Positions 1 through 6,381 of a stretch of DNA of 9,509 bases are shown piece after piece. Each line of letters opens with the position of its first letter. Positions within the stretch are counted from its first letter, which is position 1. Under the pieces are notes generated by a model, which made no database searches, was not told where the DNA came from, and worked only from the letters and a program-made list of their open reading frames with translations. The position numbers were made by a program, and so were the translations under genes. The stretch comes from CAIRYW01 sp964555825. GTDB lineage: Bacteria; Patescibacteriota; Minisyncoccia; Phycocordibacterales; CAIRYW01. The stretch covers positions 1 through 9,509 of the forward strand of contig CAZKTY010000035.1 in assembly GCA_964555825.1 (NCBI GenBank), given 5' to 3'.

Positions 1-27
1 GCTTATATACTAAAATCATAAAATATT

Positions 28-525
28 ATGCCTAAATTCTTAGCTGTTGTTCTTATGGGGGTTGCCAGTATCTGGCACGGGATGTTCGGTACACATGCAC
101 CGATCAATAGTAATTCACAATATGGAGGAATGTATGGGTCAAATTCTCAGAACAGACCTGTAAATCAGAATGGAAGTAGTATGCTTGGTACTGTTTCAAA
201 TATAAACAACACTACTTTGACCATCCAATCTCTTCAGAGGTCAAATAATACTTCAGCAAGTACCACTTCTGTTGATTTTACTGTCGACACTTCAAACGCA
301 AGGATAATAAAAGCTGGATCAACAACAACTGCAACGATCGCAAATATTGCAGTAGGAGACAAGGTTATTGTACAAGGTACAATAAACGGAAACTCGATCA
401 CTGCTAAATTGGTCATTGATACTTTGCCACCATCACAGATACAGAATCAACCACAGAAAACTACAACTTCTACTCAGGCGGCGAAGCCAAAAGTTGCTCC
501 TAAAACTCCTGCTAAGAAAAAATAA
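28..525 (+). CDS. Small exported protein with a DUF5666-like domain
   Basis: This 165-residue protein has a short hydrophobic N-terminus (about residues 3-20) that could act as a signal peptide or anchor, followed by an Asn/Gly/Ser-rich linker. Residues 53-131 form a small beta-rich domain that starts GTVSNI and ends with VGDKVIVQGTINGNSITAK; this pattern resembles DUF5666, common in exported Patescibacteria proteins. The tail is rich in Gln, Thr, Pro and Lys and ends in PAKKK. The role is unknown; an extracellular or surface location is inferred from the N-terminus. An in-frame TAA at 19-21 shows the gene cannot begin much earlier. There is no Shine-Dalgarno sequence; AT-rich boxes resembling -10 elements (TATACT at 6-11, TAAAAT at 11-16) lie just upstream. 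The gene call is secure, the domain call moderate. Confidence 0.75.
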   Translation: MPKFLAVVLMGVASIWHGMFGTHAPINSNSQYGGMYGSNSQNRPVNQNGSSMLGTVSNINNTTLTIQSLQRSNNTSASTTSVDFTVDTSNARIIKAGSTTTATIANIAVGDKVIVQGTINGNSITAKLVIDTLPPSQIQNQPQKTTTSTQAAKPKVAPKTPAKKK

Positions 526-603
526 TTAAGGTACTAAAATAAGGGATCAAAGGTCAGTACTAGTTTTTTCAGTTATTATCTTTTGATCGGGACACCTTTT
601 TAT

Positions 604-631
604 TTGATTTTCCTTATTTTCTGTATATAAT
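604..631 (+). promoter_or_regulatory. Promoter of rplY, giving a leaderless or nearly leaderless mRNA
   Basis: The -35 box is TTGATT (604-609) and the -10 box TATAAT (626-631), with a 16-nt spacer. The start codon at 638 lies only six bases beyond the -10 box, about where transcription would begin, so the mRNA probably has no leader and no ribosome binding site. Confidence 0.7.
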
Positions 632-637
632 GATTTT

Positions 638-1291
638 ATGGTAACAATTACAGCAAAAAAGAGAGATGTGAATGAAAGCCTTTCAAGACTTAGGTCTTCA
701 GGCAGTATTCCTGCCGTATTTTACGGACCAAAAGAGGATTCAACTCCTATCTCTTTAGATTACATACAATTTAATAAGGTTTTAAGCGAAGGAGGTGAAT
801 CAACTGTGGTCTCTTTGATTGGAGATGCAGGAGAACACGATACTCTTATTCATGATATTTCCAGAGAACCTGTCACAGGCAAGATAGTCCATGTCGATCT
901 ATATGTCATGGAAAAGGGAAAGAAAGTTAAGGTAAATATCCCTGTTGAATTTATAGGAGTTTCTCCTGCGGTCAAAGATCAAGGTGCTATCCTAGTTAAG
1001 GTTATGCACGAGATCGAAGTTGAAGCTCTTCCAAAAGATCTTCCTCATGACCTCAAAGTTGATATTTCAAAGATAGTTGACCTTGAGTCTCCAGTTACAG
1101 CAGGTGATATTAAATTGCCAAGCGGAGTAACTCTTGTCACTGGGGAAGAAGAGATCGTTGCTTTGGCTAAAATGGCAAGAGAAGAAGTTGAAGAAACCGC
1201 TCCTATTGATCTTTCATCTATTGAAGTTGAGAAGAAAGGAAAGGAAGAAAGTGAAGAAGGAGCAGAAGGAGCAGAAAAAACAAAGAAATAA
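638..1291 (+). CDS. rplY: Large ribosomal subunit protein bL25 (CTC/TL5 family, long form)
   Basis: bL25 binds 5S rRNA in the large ribosomal subunit. At 217 residues this is the long, CTC/TL5-type form. Residues 1 to about 88 are the 5S-binding domain (LSRLRSSGSIPAVFYGP near the start, then HDISREPVTGKIVHVDLY); residues about 92-180 are the second beta domain (VKVNIPVEFIGVSPAVKDQG, LPKDLPHDLKVDIS). The remainder is an acidic then lysine-ending tail (EEGAEGAEKTKK). It is a single-gene unit: a consensus promoter lies immediately upstream and a terminator begins inside the last codons, with the stop codon in its loop. The start at 638 is fixed by homology of MVTITAKKRD to the family N-terminus and by the -10 box directly in front of it. 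Confidence 0.95.
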   Translation: MVTITAKKRDVNESLSRLRSSGSIPAVFYGPKEDSTPISLDYIQFNKVLSEGGESTVVSLIGDAGEHDTLIHDISREPVTGKIVHVDLYVMEKGKKVKVNIPVEFIGVSPAVKDQGAILVKVMHEIEVEALPKDLPHDLKVDISKIVDLESPVTAGDIKLPSGVTLVTGEEEIVALAKMAREEVEETAPIDLSSIEVEKKGKEESEEGAEGAEKTKK

Positions 1292-1306
1292 TTTCTTTGT
1301 TTTTTT
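1275..1306 (+). terminator. Rho-independent terminator overlapping the end of rplY
   Basis: A perfect 14-bp stem pairs 1275-1288 with 1292-1305 and is followed by T residues. Its three-base loop (1289-1291) is exactly the TAA stop codon of rplY. The stem is AT-rich, but the upstream A-run and downstream T-run pattern is typical of a terminator. Confidence 0.75.
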
Positions 1307-1338
1307 GAGATAGTTCTAAGTTCTAATTCTTTTAATTA

Positions 1339-2691
1339 ATGAAAAAAAATCTTAAAGGTTCTTTGGTGTTTGTTTTTACAGTACTCATTCTTGGAGGAGG
1401 TTTTTTGTTCTTCTATCAAAAGAGTGAAGCTCAAGTCGTTACAGACCCAGCTCAGAGAGCGGCTTTGCAGGCTCAACTCACGGAAATTGAAAAAGAGATC
1501 ACTCAACAACAGGGTATTCTTGCTCAAAAGCAGACAGAAGGAGTTTCTATTTCTAGGGATATCGCAATTCTTAATGCAAAGATCTCTGAATCAGAATTAA
1601 AGATCAAAGCCTACAATATTGCGATCAATCAGCTTGGACAAGATATTGTTTTGAAGACCCAAACTATTCAAAGTCTAGGTGATCAGATATCTTCAGGTAA
1701 AGATTCTTTGAGTCAAATATTGAGACAAACAAAAGTTTTGGATGACGTTTCACTCCCAGAAGTCTTACTTTCTGGCAAAGATATTTCTTCTTTTTTTGTT
1801 GATCTAGATTCTTTTGATGCTGTTAAGACATCGCTTGCCGATACTTTTAATAATCTTATGGATGCACAACAAGAAAATCAAAAAGAAAAGACCGCTTTAA
1901 ATACTAAAAAAAACGCAACAATAGATACAAAAGTTAATGTTCAAAGTGAGGAAGCGATCATTAAACAAAGTCAGGCAGAGAAGAAAAAACTTCAAGCTCT
2001 AAACAAAACTGAACAAGCTGGTTATCAGGCCATAATTGCTTCAAAATCCGCTCAGGCTGCACAAATTCGTGCTGCTTTGTTCTCTTTAGCTAACACTGCT
2101 GCTATTCCATTCGGTACTGCCCTTGAATATGCTCAAGTGGTCCAAAAATCTACAGGAGTTGACCCCGCTTTTCTTTTAGCTATCGTTACTCAGGAATCAA
2201 ACCTTGGAGCTAACGTGGGAGCTTGTTATCTAACTAATGCTTCAACAGGAGCAGGAGTGAATGTTACAAGTGGAAAGGTCTGGTCAAATCTTATGAAGCC
2301 TTCAAGAGATGTAACCCCATTTTTGAATATTACAAAAGCTGTTGGGCGTGATCCTTACAAGACCAAGGTCTCTTGTCCAATTGCAGGTGCTGGAGGGTAT
2401 GGAGGAGCGATGGGTCCTGCTCAATTTATCCCATCAACATGGGTATTATTTGAAGATAGAATTGAATCATATTTAGGAGTTAAAAGTTCTGATCCTTGGA
2501 ATCCAGAACATGCATTCATGGCTTCCGGACTTTATCTAGCTGATCTTGGAGGAATAAACGGAAGCTATACTGGTGAGATAAAAGCAGCTTGCAAATATTA
2601 TGGAAGTGGAGGTTCTACCTGTGCTTATGGAAAACAAGTGATGGCAAAGGTTGCTCAGATCCAGGCAAATATAAATATATTGAATAACTAG
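1339..2691 (+). CDS. Secreted coiled-coil protein with C-terminal lytic transglycosylase (SLT) domain
   Basis: A predicted peptidoglycan hydrolase acting outside the membrane. Residues 8-26 are a hydrophobic signal or anchor, with a possible cleavage region at SEAQ. Residues 40-250 are rich in Gln, Lys, Glu and Leu and form a long coiled coil resembling the N-terminal regions of EnvC/PcsB-type division hydrolase regulators. Residues 258-445 are a lysozyme-like transglycosylase domain: TQES at 284-287 supplies the probable catalytic Glu286, GAMGPAQFIPSTW at 356-368 matches the substrate-groove motif of SLT/MltB-type enzymes, and CKYYGSG at 418-424 matches the C-terminal end of the fold. Four cysteines (296, 346, 418, 428) lie in the catalytic domain and may form disulfides. 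No ribosome binding site or clear promoter is visible. A role in wall remodelling or division is inferred from the architecture. Confidence 0.9.
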   Translation: MKKNLKGSLVFVFTVLILGGGFLFFYQKSEAQVVTDPAQRAALQAQLTEIEKEITQQQGILAQKQTEGVSISRDIAILNAKISESELKIKAYNIAINQLGQDIVLKTQTIQSLGDQISSGKDSLSQILRQTKVLDDVSLPEVLLSGKDISSFFVDLDSFDAVKTSLADTFNNLMDAQQENQKEKTALNTKKNATIDTKVNVQSEEAIIKQSQAEKKKLQALNKTEQAGYQAIIASKSAQAAQIRAALFSLANTAAIPFGTALEYAQVVQKSTGVDPAFLLAIVTQESNLGANVGACYLTNASTGAGVNVTSGKVWSNLMKPSRDVTPFLNITKAVGRDPYKTKVSCPIAGAGGYGGAMGPAQFIPSTWVLFEDRIESYLGVKSSDPWNPEHAFMASGLYLADLGGINGSYTGEIKAACKYYGSGGSTCAYGKQVMAKVAQIQANINILNN

Positions 2692-2699
2692 TTTTGATC

Positions 2700-2743
2700 A
2701 AAAAAAATTACCGCCATTACTAACATTGAATTAGTAAGGCGGG
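2700..2743 (-). terminator. Rho-independent terminator for the minus-strand small gene
   Basis: CCGCC (2711-2715) pairs with GGCGG (2738-2742) and TTACTAA (2717-2723) with TTAGTAA (2731-2737), leaving one bulged A and a seven-base loop. Read on the minus strand, the hairpin is followed by TAA and eight T residues (complement of the A-run 2700-2707). On the plus strand no T-run follows, so it works for minus-strand transcripts only. Confidence 0.75.
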
Positions 2744-2774
2744 ATGATGAGATCCTTGTGAGAATAATTCTCGG

Positions 2775-3002
2775 CTAAGATGGTATTTCTTGTTTGTCTA
2801 GAATTTCTTCGACCACATTGTGTGGAACAGTAACAATCCTTTTATCGATCCTGAACTGGACACCTCTTGTGTTCTGACCGATCCGGACTGCTTTTTCTCC
2901 AGTTCTGGCGATCTCTTTAGGAAAAGAATCTCCAGTAGGAAATACCGAAAGACAGCAAAGAAACGTGTAAATAACAGTCATATTTTGAATAAATACTAAC
3001 AT
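2775..3002 (-). CDS. Hypothetical small protein with hydrophobic N-terminus
   Basis: A 75-residue reading frame in an otherwise gene-free stretch between two plus-strand genes. Residues 1-22 are hydrophobic with two adjacent cysteines (TFLCCLSVFP), which could be a signal peptide or a membrane anchor. The rest is charged and looks like normal protein sequence (RTGEKAVRIGQNTRGVQF, RIDKRIVTVPHNVVEEILD). I do not recognise a family. Support for expression comes from context: a strong terminator lies about 32 bases beyond the stop on the same strand, and a TAATAT box (3008-3013, minus strand) sits five bases before the start codon, the same close spacing seen at other genes here. No convincing -35 box or ribosome binding site is present. 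Met8 is an alternative start. It could still be a chance frame. Confidence 0.5.
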   Translation of the reverse strand: MLVFIQNMTVIYTFLCCLSVFPTGDSFPKEIARTGEKAVRIGQNTRGVQFRIDKRIVTVPHNVVEEILDKQEIPS

Positions 3003-3061
3003 TTTCTATATTAAAAACATAAACACTTTAAATAGGATTACATATTAAATATCACAAAAGG

Positions 3062-3089
3062 TTGCCTTTTTAGAACTTTTTGGTAATAT
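3062..3089 (+). promoter_or_regulatory. Promoter of rpmE2
   Basis: TTGCCT (3062-3067) and TAATAT (3084-3089) are separated by 16 nt. The -10 box ends ten bases before the ATG at 3100, so the leader is only a few bases at most. The box overlaps the earlier in-frame ATG at 3088, which argues against that start. Confidence 0.6.
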
Positions 3090-3099
3090 GTATGGACCT

Positions 3100-3384
3100 A
3101 TGAAAAAAGACATACACCCAGCAAATTACAGGAAAGTAGCTTTTGAAGACACCTCAAACAAGGCAGTATTTCTTATTTCTTCGACTGTTGCTACAAAAGA
3201 AACTACAAAAATTGATGGCAAAGAGTATCCTCTATATAAAGTTGAGATCTCAAGTGCATCACATCCTTTCTATACAGGAAATGACAATGTTGTTGACTCA
3301 GCAGGAAGAGTAGAAAGATTCAAGGCTAGAGCAACCAAAGGTTCAAAGACAACCGAGAAGAAAGCAAAGTCTGAAGAAAAATAA
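3100..3384 (+). CDS. rpmE2: Large ribosomal subunit protein bL31, type B (cysteine-free)
   Basis: bL31 sits at the central protuberance and bridges the two ribosomal subunits. The sequence begins MKKDIHPANYRKVAFEDTS and contains SHPFYTG, features of the type B (YkgM-like) form. It has no cysteine at all, so it cannot bind zinc as the type A CxxC form does. The conserved part spans residues 1 to about 80, ending near RVERFKARA; a lysine-rich extension (KGSKTTEKKAKSEEK) follows. I place the start at 3100 rather than the in-frame ATG at 3088, because the protein then begins at the family's usual MKxDIHP and because the earlier ATG lies inside the -10 box. It heads the translation cluster with prfA, rpsB and tsf. 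Confidence 0.93.
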   Translation: MKKDIHPANYRKVAFEDTSNKAVFLISSTVATKETTKIDGKEYPLYKVEISSASHPFYTGNDNVVDSAGRVERFKARATKGSKTTEKKAKSEEK

Positions 3385-3395
3385 CTTCTCCTTTT

Positions 3396-3423
3396 AAAGC
3401 CCTAGTTAACTCAGGGCTTTTTT
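3396..3423 (+). terminator. Rho-independent terminator between rpmE2 and prfA
   Basis: AAAGCCCT (3396-3403) pairs perfectly with AGGGCTTT (3413-3420), and the T-run continues to 3423. The nine-base loop contains the palindrome AGTTAACT in part. The prfA start codon follows at 3427, only three bases after the T-run. Confidence 0.85.
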
Positions 3424-3426
3424 CTT

Positions 3427-4434
3427 ATGGAATCTACAAATATAGATCTAACTAAATACAAAGAAAACAATAAGACTCGCTTTTTGGCAGATGATTTTGA
3501 GCGTCTTTTGAAAGAAGAAATTGAGATAAAAGATATCATTGCAAAAGAACCAAGTATGGAAGAACTTTCTCGCGAGGAACTTGAAACGATCGAAAAACAG
3601 AAAAAGGAGATAATCTTACAAATGGATTCTATTTTGAAGGAAGAAGAAGTGGAGGAAGAATTTCCAAATGAAGTGATACTTGAAGTTCGTGCAGGTGCGG
3701 GCGGAGAAGAAGCCTCTCTTTTTGCTGAATCTTTAGCTATGATGTACGAAGGCTATGCAAACATGGAAGGCTTTGAATGGAGACCTCTTGATGAATCAAG
3801 AAGTCCTCTTGGAGGTTTCAAAGAAGCATCTTTTGAGATCAGAGGAAGGGATGTCTATAAAAAACTTAGATATGAGACAGGTGTTCATAGAGTCCAAAGA
3901 ATTCCCGCTACCGAAAAATCCGGACGTGTTCATACTTCAACTGCATCAGTTGCGATCTTGCCAATAAGAAAAAAATCGAAGATAGAGATCAAGGAGTCTG
4001 ATCTTTTGATCGAAACTTCACGTTCTGGTGGAAAGGGAGGACAAAACGTAAATAAAGTTGAGACTGCTGTAAGAATTGTGCATAAACCAACAGGAATTGA
4101 AGCTCGAAGTACATCTCAGCGAAGTCAGTTGAAAAATAAGGAGATGGCGATGTCTATTATTATTGCGAAAGTTGAAGCGCAAAAAGAAGAGGAGGAAAGT
4201 AAAAAATTTGCAAAGGATAGGAAAGATCAAATTGGAACAGGAGATCGTTCTGAAAAGATCAGGACCTATAATTACTTGCAGGATCGGATCACAGACCATA
4301 GGATAAAAGAATCTTGGCACAATCTTCCTCAGATAATGCTTGGGGGAATAAAGCCTATAATCGAGGCTATTGCAGCCAAGGTAGCATCTGGAGAAGCTTC
4401 ACAAAGTACTCACGATGAGGATTTAGACGATTAA
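3427..4434 (+). CDS. prfA: Peptide chain release factor 1
   Basis: RF1 recognises UAA and UAG in the ribosomal A site and triggers peptide release. The anticodon-like tripeptide PAT is at residues 160-162 in the context HRVQRIPATEKSGRVHTS, which identifies RF1 rather than RF2 (SPF). The catalytic GGQ is at 204-206. The GGQ flank reads RSGGKGGQNVNKVETAVR, closer to the RF2/ArfB style than to the usual RF1 SGAGGQHVN. At 335 residues it is about 25 shorter than E. coli RF1, the loss being in N-terminal domain 1, while LEVRAGAGGEEASLF (85-99) and the C-terminal TGDRSEKIRTYNYLQDRITDHR region are intact. No ribosome binding site or clear promoter separates it from the rpmE2 terminator, so expression may come from read-through. 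Confidence 0.95.
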   Translation: MESTNIDLTKYKENNKTRFLADDFERLLKEEIEIKDIIAKEPSMEELSREELETIEKQKKEIILQMDSILKEEEVEEEFPNEVILEVRAGAGGEEASLFAESLAMMYEGYANMEGFEWRPLDESRSPLGGFKEASFEIRGRDVYKKLRYETGVHRVQRIPATEKSGRVHTSTASVAILPIRKKSKIEIKESDLLIETSRSGGKGGQNVNKVETAVRIVHKPTGIEARSTSQRSQLKNKEMAMSIIIAKVEAQKEEEESKKFAKDRKDQIGTGDRSEKIRTYNYLQDRITDHRIKESWHNLPQIMLGGIKPIIEAIAAKVASGEASQSTHDEDLDD

Positions 4435-4436
4435 AT

Positions 4437-4465
4437 TTGCAAAAAGACTTATAAGCTGATAATAT
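4437..4465 (+). promoter_or_regulatory. Promoter of rpsB-tsf
   Basis: TTGCAA (4437-4442) and TAATAT (4460-4465) are separated by 17 nt; an overlapping GATAAT (4458-4463) is an alternative -10 box. The rpsB start at 4479 lies 13 bases beyond, which predicts a leader of about seven bases, too short for a Shine-Dalgarno sequence. The -35 box begins three bases after the prfA stop codon. Confidence 0.6.
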
Positions 4466-4478
4466 AGCGCTCATATAT

Positions 4479-5198
4479 ATGGCAAAACAAGAAAAAGAGA
4501 TACCAAAAACAATTCAGGAAATGTTCGACGCAGGTGTGCATTTTGGCTTAATCAAAAGCCGAAGGGATCCTTCAACAAAGGCTTATATCTTTGGACAGAA
4601 GGGAAACATGGAGATTTTTGATCTAGAAAAGACAAGTGAAGTGCTTGAAAAAGCTTTAGCTTTTGTAACAAAACTAGGATCAGAGAAGAAGAACATCCTT
4701 TTTGTTTCAAGTAAGAATGAGTCAAAACCTCTAGTAAGATCAGCTGCCGAAAGATTAGGAATGCCTTTCATTGCAGGAAGATGGATCGGAGGACTTCTAA
4801 CAAATTTTCCTGAGATAAAAAAACGTTCAGACAGACTTGCTGATCTTTCATCAAAGAAAGAAAAAGGCGAACTAACTAAATACACAAAGAAAGAAAGACT
4901 TCTTTTGAGTAGAGAGATGGATAACTTAGAAGAACTTTTTGGAGGTATAAAGAACCTTTCGAGAATTCCAGATGCACTCTTTGTAGTTGACCCAAGAAAA
5001 GAATCAATTGCAGTCCTTGAAGCAAAAAGAATGAAAGTTCCAGTGATTGCGCTTGCATCAAGTGATTGCAATCTAAAAGAAGTTACTTTCCCAATTCCTG
5101 GAAATGATGCGTCAAGATCAAGTATCGAATATATCTTGAAAAGAGTTACAGATGCGTATCTTACCGCTCCAGTAGCAGCACCTGCACATACAGTTTAA
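4479..5198 (+). CDS. rpsB: Small ribosomal subunit protein uS2
   Basis: uS2 joins the 30S subunit late in assembly, near the neck on the solvent side. The 239 residues match the usual bacterial length. Family landmarks are visible: EMFDAGVHFG near the start (about residues 14-23), IFDLEKT, the conserved GRWIGGLLTNFPEI segment (about 100-113), SRIPDALFVVDPRKE and IPGNDASRSSIEYI near the C-terminus. The central helical hairpin (about 116-155) is very lysine-rich. The next gene is tsf, 34 bases downstream with no clear terminator between, the classical rpsB-tsf pairing. No ribosome binding site is seen. Confidence 0.97.
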   Translation: MAKQEKEIPKTIQEMFDAGVHFGLIKSRRDPSTKAYIFGQKGNMEIFDLEKTSEVLEKALAFVTKLGSEKKNILFVSSKNESKPLVRSAAERLGMPFIAGRWIGGLLTNFPEIKKRSDRLADLSSKKEKGELTKYTKKERLLLSREMDNLEELFGGIKNLSRIPDALFVVDPRKESIAVLEAKRMKVPVIALASSDCNLKEVTFPIPGNDASRSSIEYILKRVTDAYLTAPVAAPAHTV

Positions 5199-5232
5199 TT
5201 AAATTTAAAAATTAATTTTTGTACTTTCATTT

Positions 5233-5823
5233 ATGATTACTACAGAACAAGTAAAAGAGCTTCGTGATAGAACAGGGATTTCTATTATGCAGTGTAAAAA
5301 GGCTCTTGAAGAAGCTGGTGGTGATATGGAAAAAGCTTTGATCCTTCTTCAGAAGAAAGGAGCTGAGGTAGCTGACAAGAAGTCAGATAGAAGCCTTGGA
5401 GCAGGCGTTGTGGTCTCTTATATTCACAATACAGGAACTGTAGGTACTCTAGTTGAGCTTTGGTGCGAAACAGATTTTGTTGCTAAGAATGAGGAGTTTA
5501 AGGCTCTTGCAAAGGATATTGCAATGCATATAGCAGCAACAAATCCTGCATATCTTTCAGTTGAGGATATTCCAGAATCTGACAGATCAAAGGCAGCAGA
5601 AGTATTTGCCAAAGAAGTTGAAGGCAAGCCAGAAGAATTAAAAAAGCAGATATTAGATGGAAAGATAGCTGCATATTTTAAAGATAAAGTTCTTTTAGAA
5701 CAGGAATTCATCAAGGATCCTTCACTTACGATAAGTACACTTCTAAAGAATGCTATTCAGAAATTCGGTGAAAAGACTGTCATTGGAAAATTCGTAAGAT
5801 TTTCTACAGTTCCTAAGTTCTAA
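5233..5823 (+). CDS. tsf: Translation elongation factor Ts, short form
   Basis: EF-Ts exchanges GDP for GTP on EF-Tu. Residues 1-45 form the UBA-like N-terminal domain (MITTEQVKELRDRTGISIMQ, then CKKALEEAGGDMEKAL). The EF-Tu contact motif TDFVAKNEEF lies at 80-89, with the Asp81-Phe82 pair that disturbs the Mg2+ site of EF-Tu. The C-terminal QKFGEKTVIGKFVRFS is also conserved. At 196 residues it matches the short form with one core subdomain, as in Thermus, not the roughly 283-residue E. coli form. It follows rpsB, and I expect co-transcription because the 34-base gap is AT-rich without a GC-rich terminator. The next gene begins nine bases after the stop. Confidence 0.97.
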   Translation: MITTEQVKELRDRTGISIMQCKKALEEAGGDMEKALILLQKKGAEVADKKSDRSLGAGVVVSYIHNTGTVGTLVELWCETDFVAKNEEFKALAKDIAMHIAATNPAYLSVEDIPESDRSKAAEVFAKEVEGKPEELKKQILDGKIAAYFKDKVLLEQEFIKDPSLTISTLLKNAIQKFGEKTVIGKFVRFSTVPKF

Positions 5824-5832
5824 TCCTATTCT

Positions 5833-6210
5833 ATGTTCATTACGTCAATAACAGTCTTTTGCTCATCTTTGCTCGGGGCTTCTTTTCTCGTAATAAACAG
5901 AGCAAGGTTCAGTAATGGAAGAGTTGCTTATGTCAGTTTCCCAAAAGAGTGGGATAAATTTCTTTCAAAGTTCTATCGTGCATCAAGAGTACTTTTCACA
6001 CAGTTGCCAAAGAATGTTGTATTGAATATGTATCATTTTTTTGTTATTACATCAGTTGATGTATCAAGAAAGATCAAAGTCTTGATTTATCCAAAAATTT
6101 CACATATTGTAGAGACAGTCAGAGGAACGAATGTCCCTGAGCAGAAAAAACCAGCTTCTGAATTTTTGAATTCAATAAGAAAAAATGACGGAAAAGTGGA
6201 TAGGAAATAA
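5833..6210 (+). CDS. Hypothetical small membrane-anchored protein
   Basis: A 125-residue protein starting nine bases after tsf, so probably on the same transcript. Residues 3-22 are a hydrophobic segment (ITVFCSSLLGASFLVINRAR) followed by basic residues, which predicts a single anchor with the remainder on the cytoplasmic side. The remaining 100 residues are mixed, with Lys/Arg enrichment, the aromatic motif PKEWDKFLSKFYRASRVLF, and a charged C-terminus (SIRKNDGKVDRK). No family is recognised and no catalytic motif is seen. There is no ribosome binding site. Its link to tsf is positional only. The gene is supported by a long open frame, tight spacing and absence of competing frames. Confidence 0.7.
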   Translation: MFITSITVFCSSLLGASFLVINRARFSNGRVAYVSFPKEWDKFLSKFYRASRVLFTQLPKNVVLNMYHFFVITSVDVSRKIKVLIYPKISHIVETVRGTNVPEQKKPASEFLNSIRKNDGKVDRK

Positions 6211-6225
6211 TAGTTAGTGTATAGT
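6197..6225 (+). promoter_or_regulatory. Promoter of tRNA-Thr
   Basis: TGGATA (6197-6202) and TATAGT (6220-6225) are separated by 17 nt. Transcription would begin near 6232, about ten bases before the mature tRNA. The -35 box overlaps the last codons of the upstream small membrane protein gene. Confidence 0.55.
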
Positions 6226-6242
6226 ATTGAAAATTAAATAAT

Positions 6243-6318
6243 GCCGCCTTAGCTCAGTTGGTAGAGCAACGCTTTTGTAAAGCGTGGGTCCTCAGTTCAA
6301 ATCTGAGAGGCGGCTCCA
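6243..6318 (+). tRNA. tRNA-Thr, anticodon UGU
   Basis: A full cloverleaf is visible. The acceptor stem GCCGCCT (6243-6249) pairs with AGGCGGC (6308-6314). The D arm is GCTC/GAGC (6252-6255, 6264-6267), the anticodon stem ACGCT/AGCGT (6269-6273, 6281-6285) with loop TTTGTAA and anticodon TGT at 6276-6278, and the T arm CTCAG/CTGAG (6291-6295, 6303-6307) with loop TTCAAAT. The discriminator base is T6315, and CCA is encoded at 6316-6318. It reads ACA and, by wobble, other threonine codons. Confidence 0.97.
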
Positions 6319-6319
6319 T

Positions 6320-6349
6320 AAAAAAGTCCCTTCACGGGACTTTTTTCTT
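6320..6349 (+). terminator. Rho-independent terminator of tRNA-Thr
   Basis: AAAAAAGTCCC (6320-6330) pairs perfectly with GGGACTTTTTT (6336-6346) around a five-base loop (TTCAC). The hairpin begins two bases after the encoded CCA, so the tRNA forms its own transcription unit. Confidence 0.9.
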
Positions 6350-6359
6350 GACCGCATCA

Positions 6360-6381
6360 GAATGCAATAGGTATTGCATTC
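6360..6381. repeat. Inverted repeat, possible operator or 5' hairpin
   Basis: GAATGCAATA (6360-6369) and TATTGCATTC (6372-6381) are exact reverse complements separated by GG. In RNA this gives nine pairs with an AGGT loop. It lies between the tRNA-Thr terminator and the structured RNA region, where a regulator binding site or a stabilising hairpin would be expected. No T-run follows, so it is not a terminator. Confidence 0.6.

Noticed and set aside
545..588. Inverted repeat GATCAAA/TTTGATC as a terminator after the first gene
   Set aside because: Only seven pairs enclose a 30-base loop, no T-run follows the right arm, and GATC-containing words are frequent in this window.
2692..2703. Palindrome TTTTGATCAAAA after the transglycosylase gene as a terminator or operator
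   Set aside because: As a hairpin it has no loop and no T-run on the plus strand; its A-run is explained by the minus-strand terminator.
3088..3099. Earlier in-frame ATG for rpmE2, adding four residues
   Set aside because: It overlaps the -10 box TAATAT, and the family's usual N-terminus MKxDIHP begins at 3100.
4583..5071. Minus-strand frame of 162 residues opposite rpsB
   Set aside because: It lies fully within the rpsB gene, is serine- and phenylalanine-rich as expected from the antisense of a lysine/glutamate-rich gene, and matches no family.
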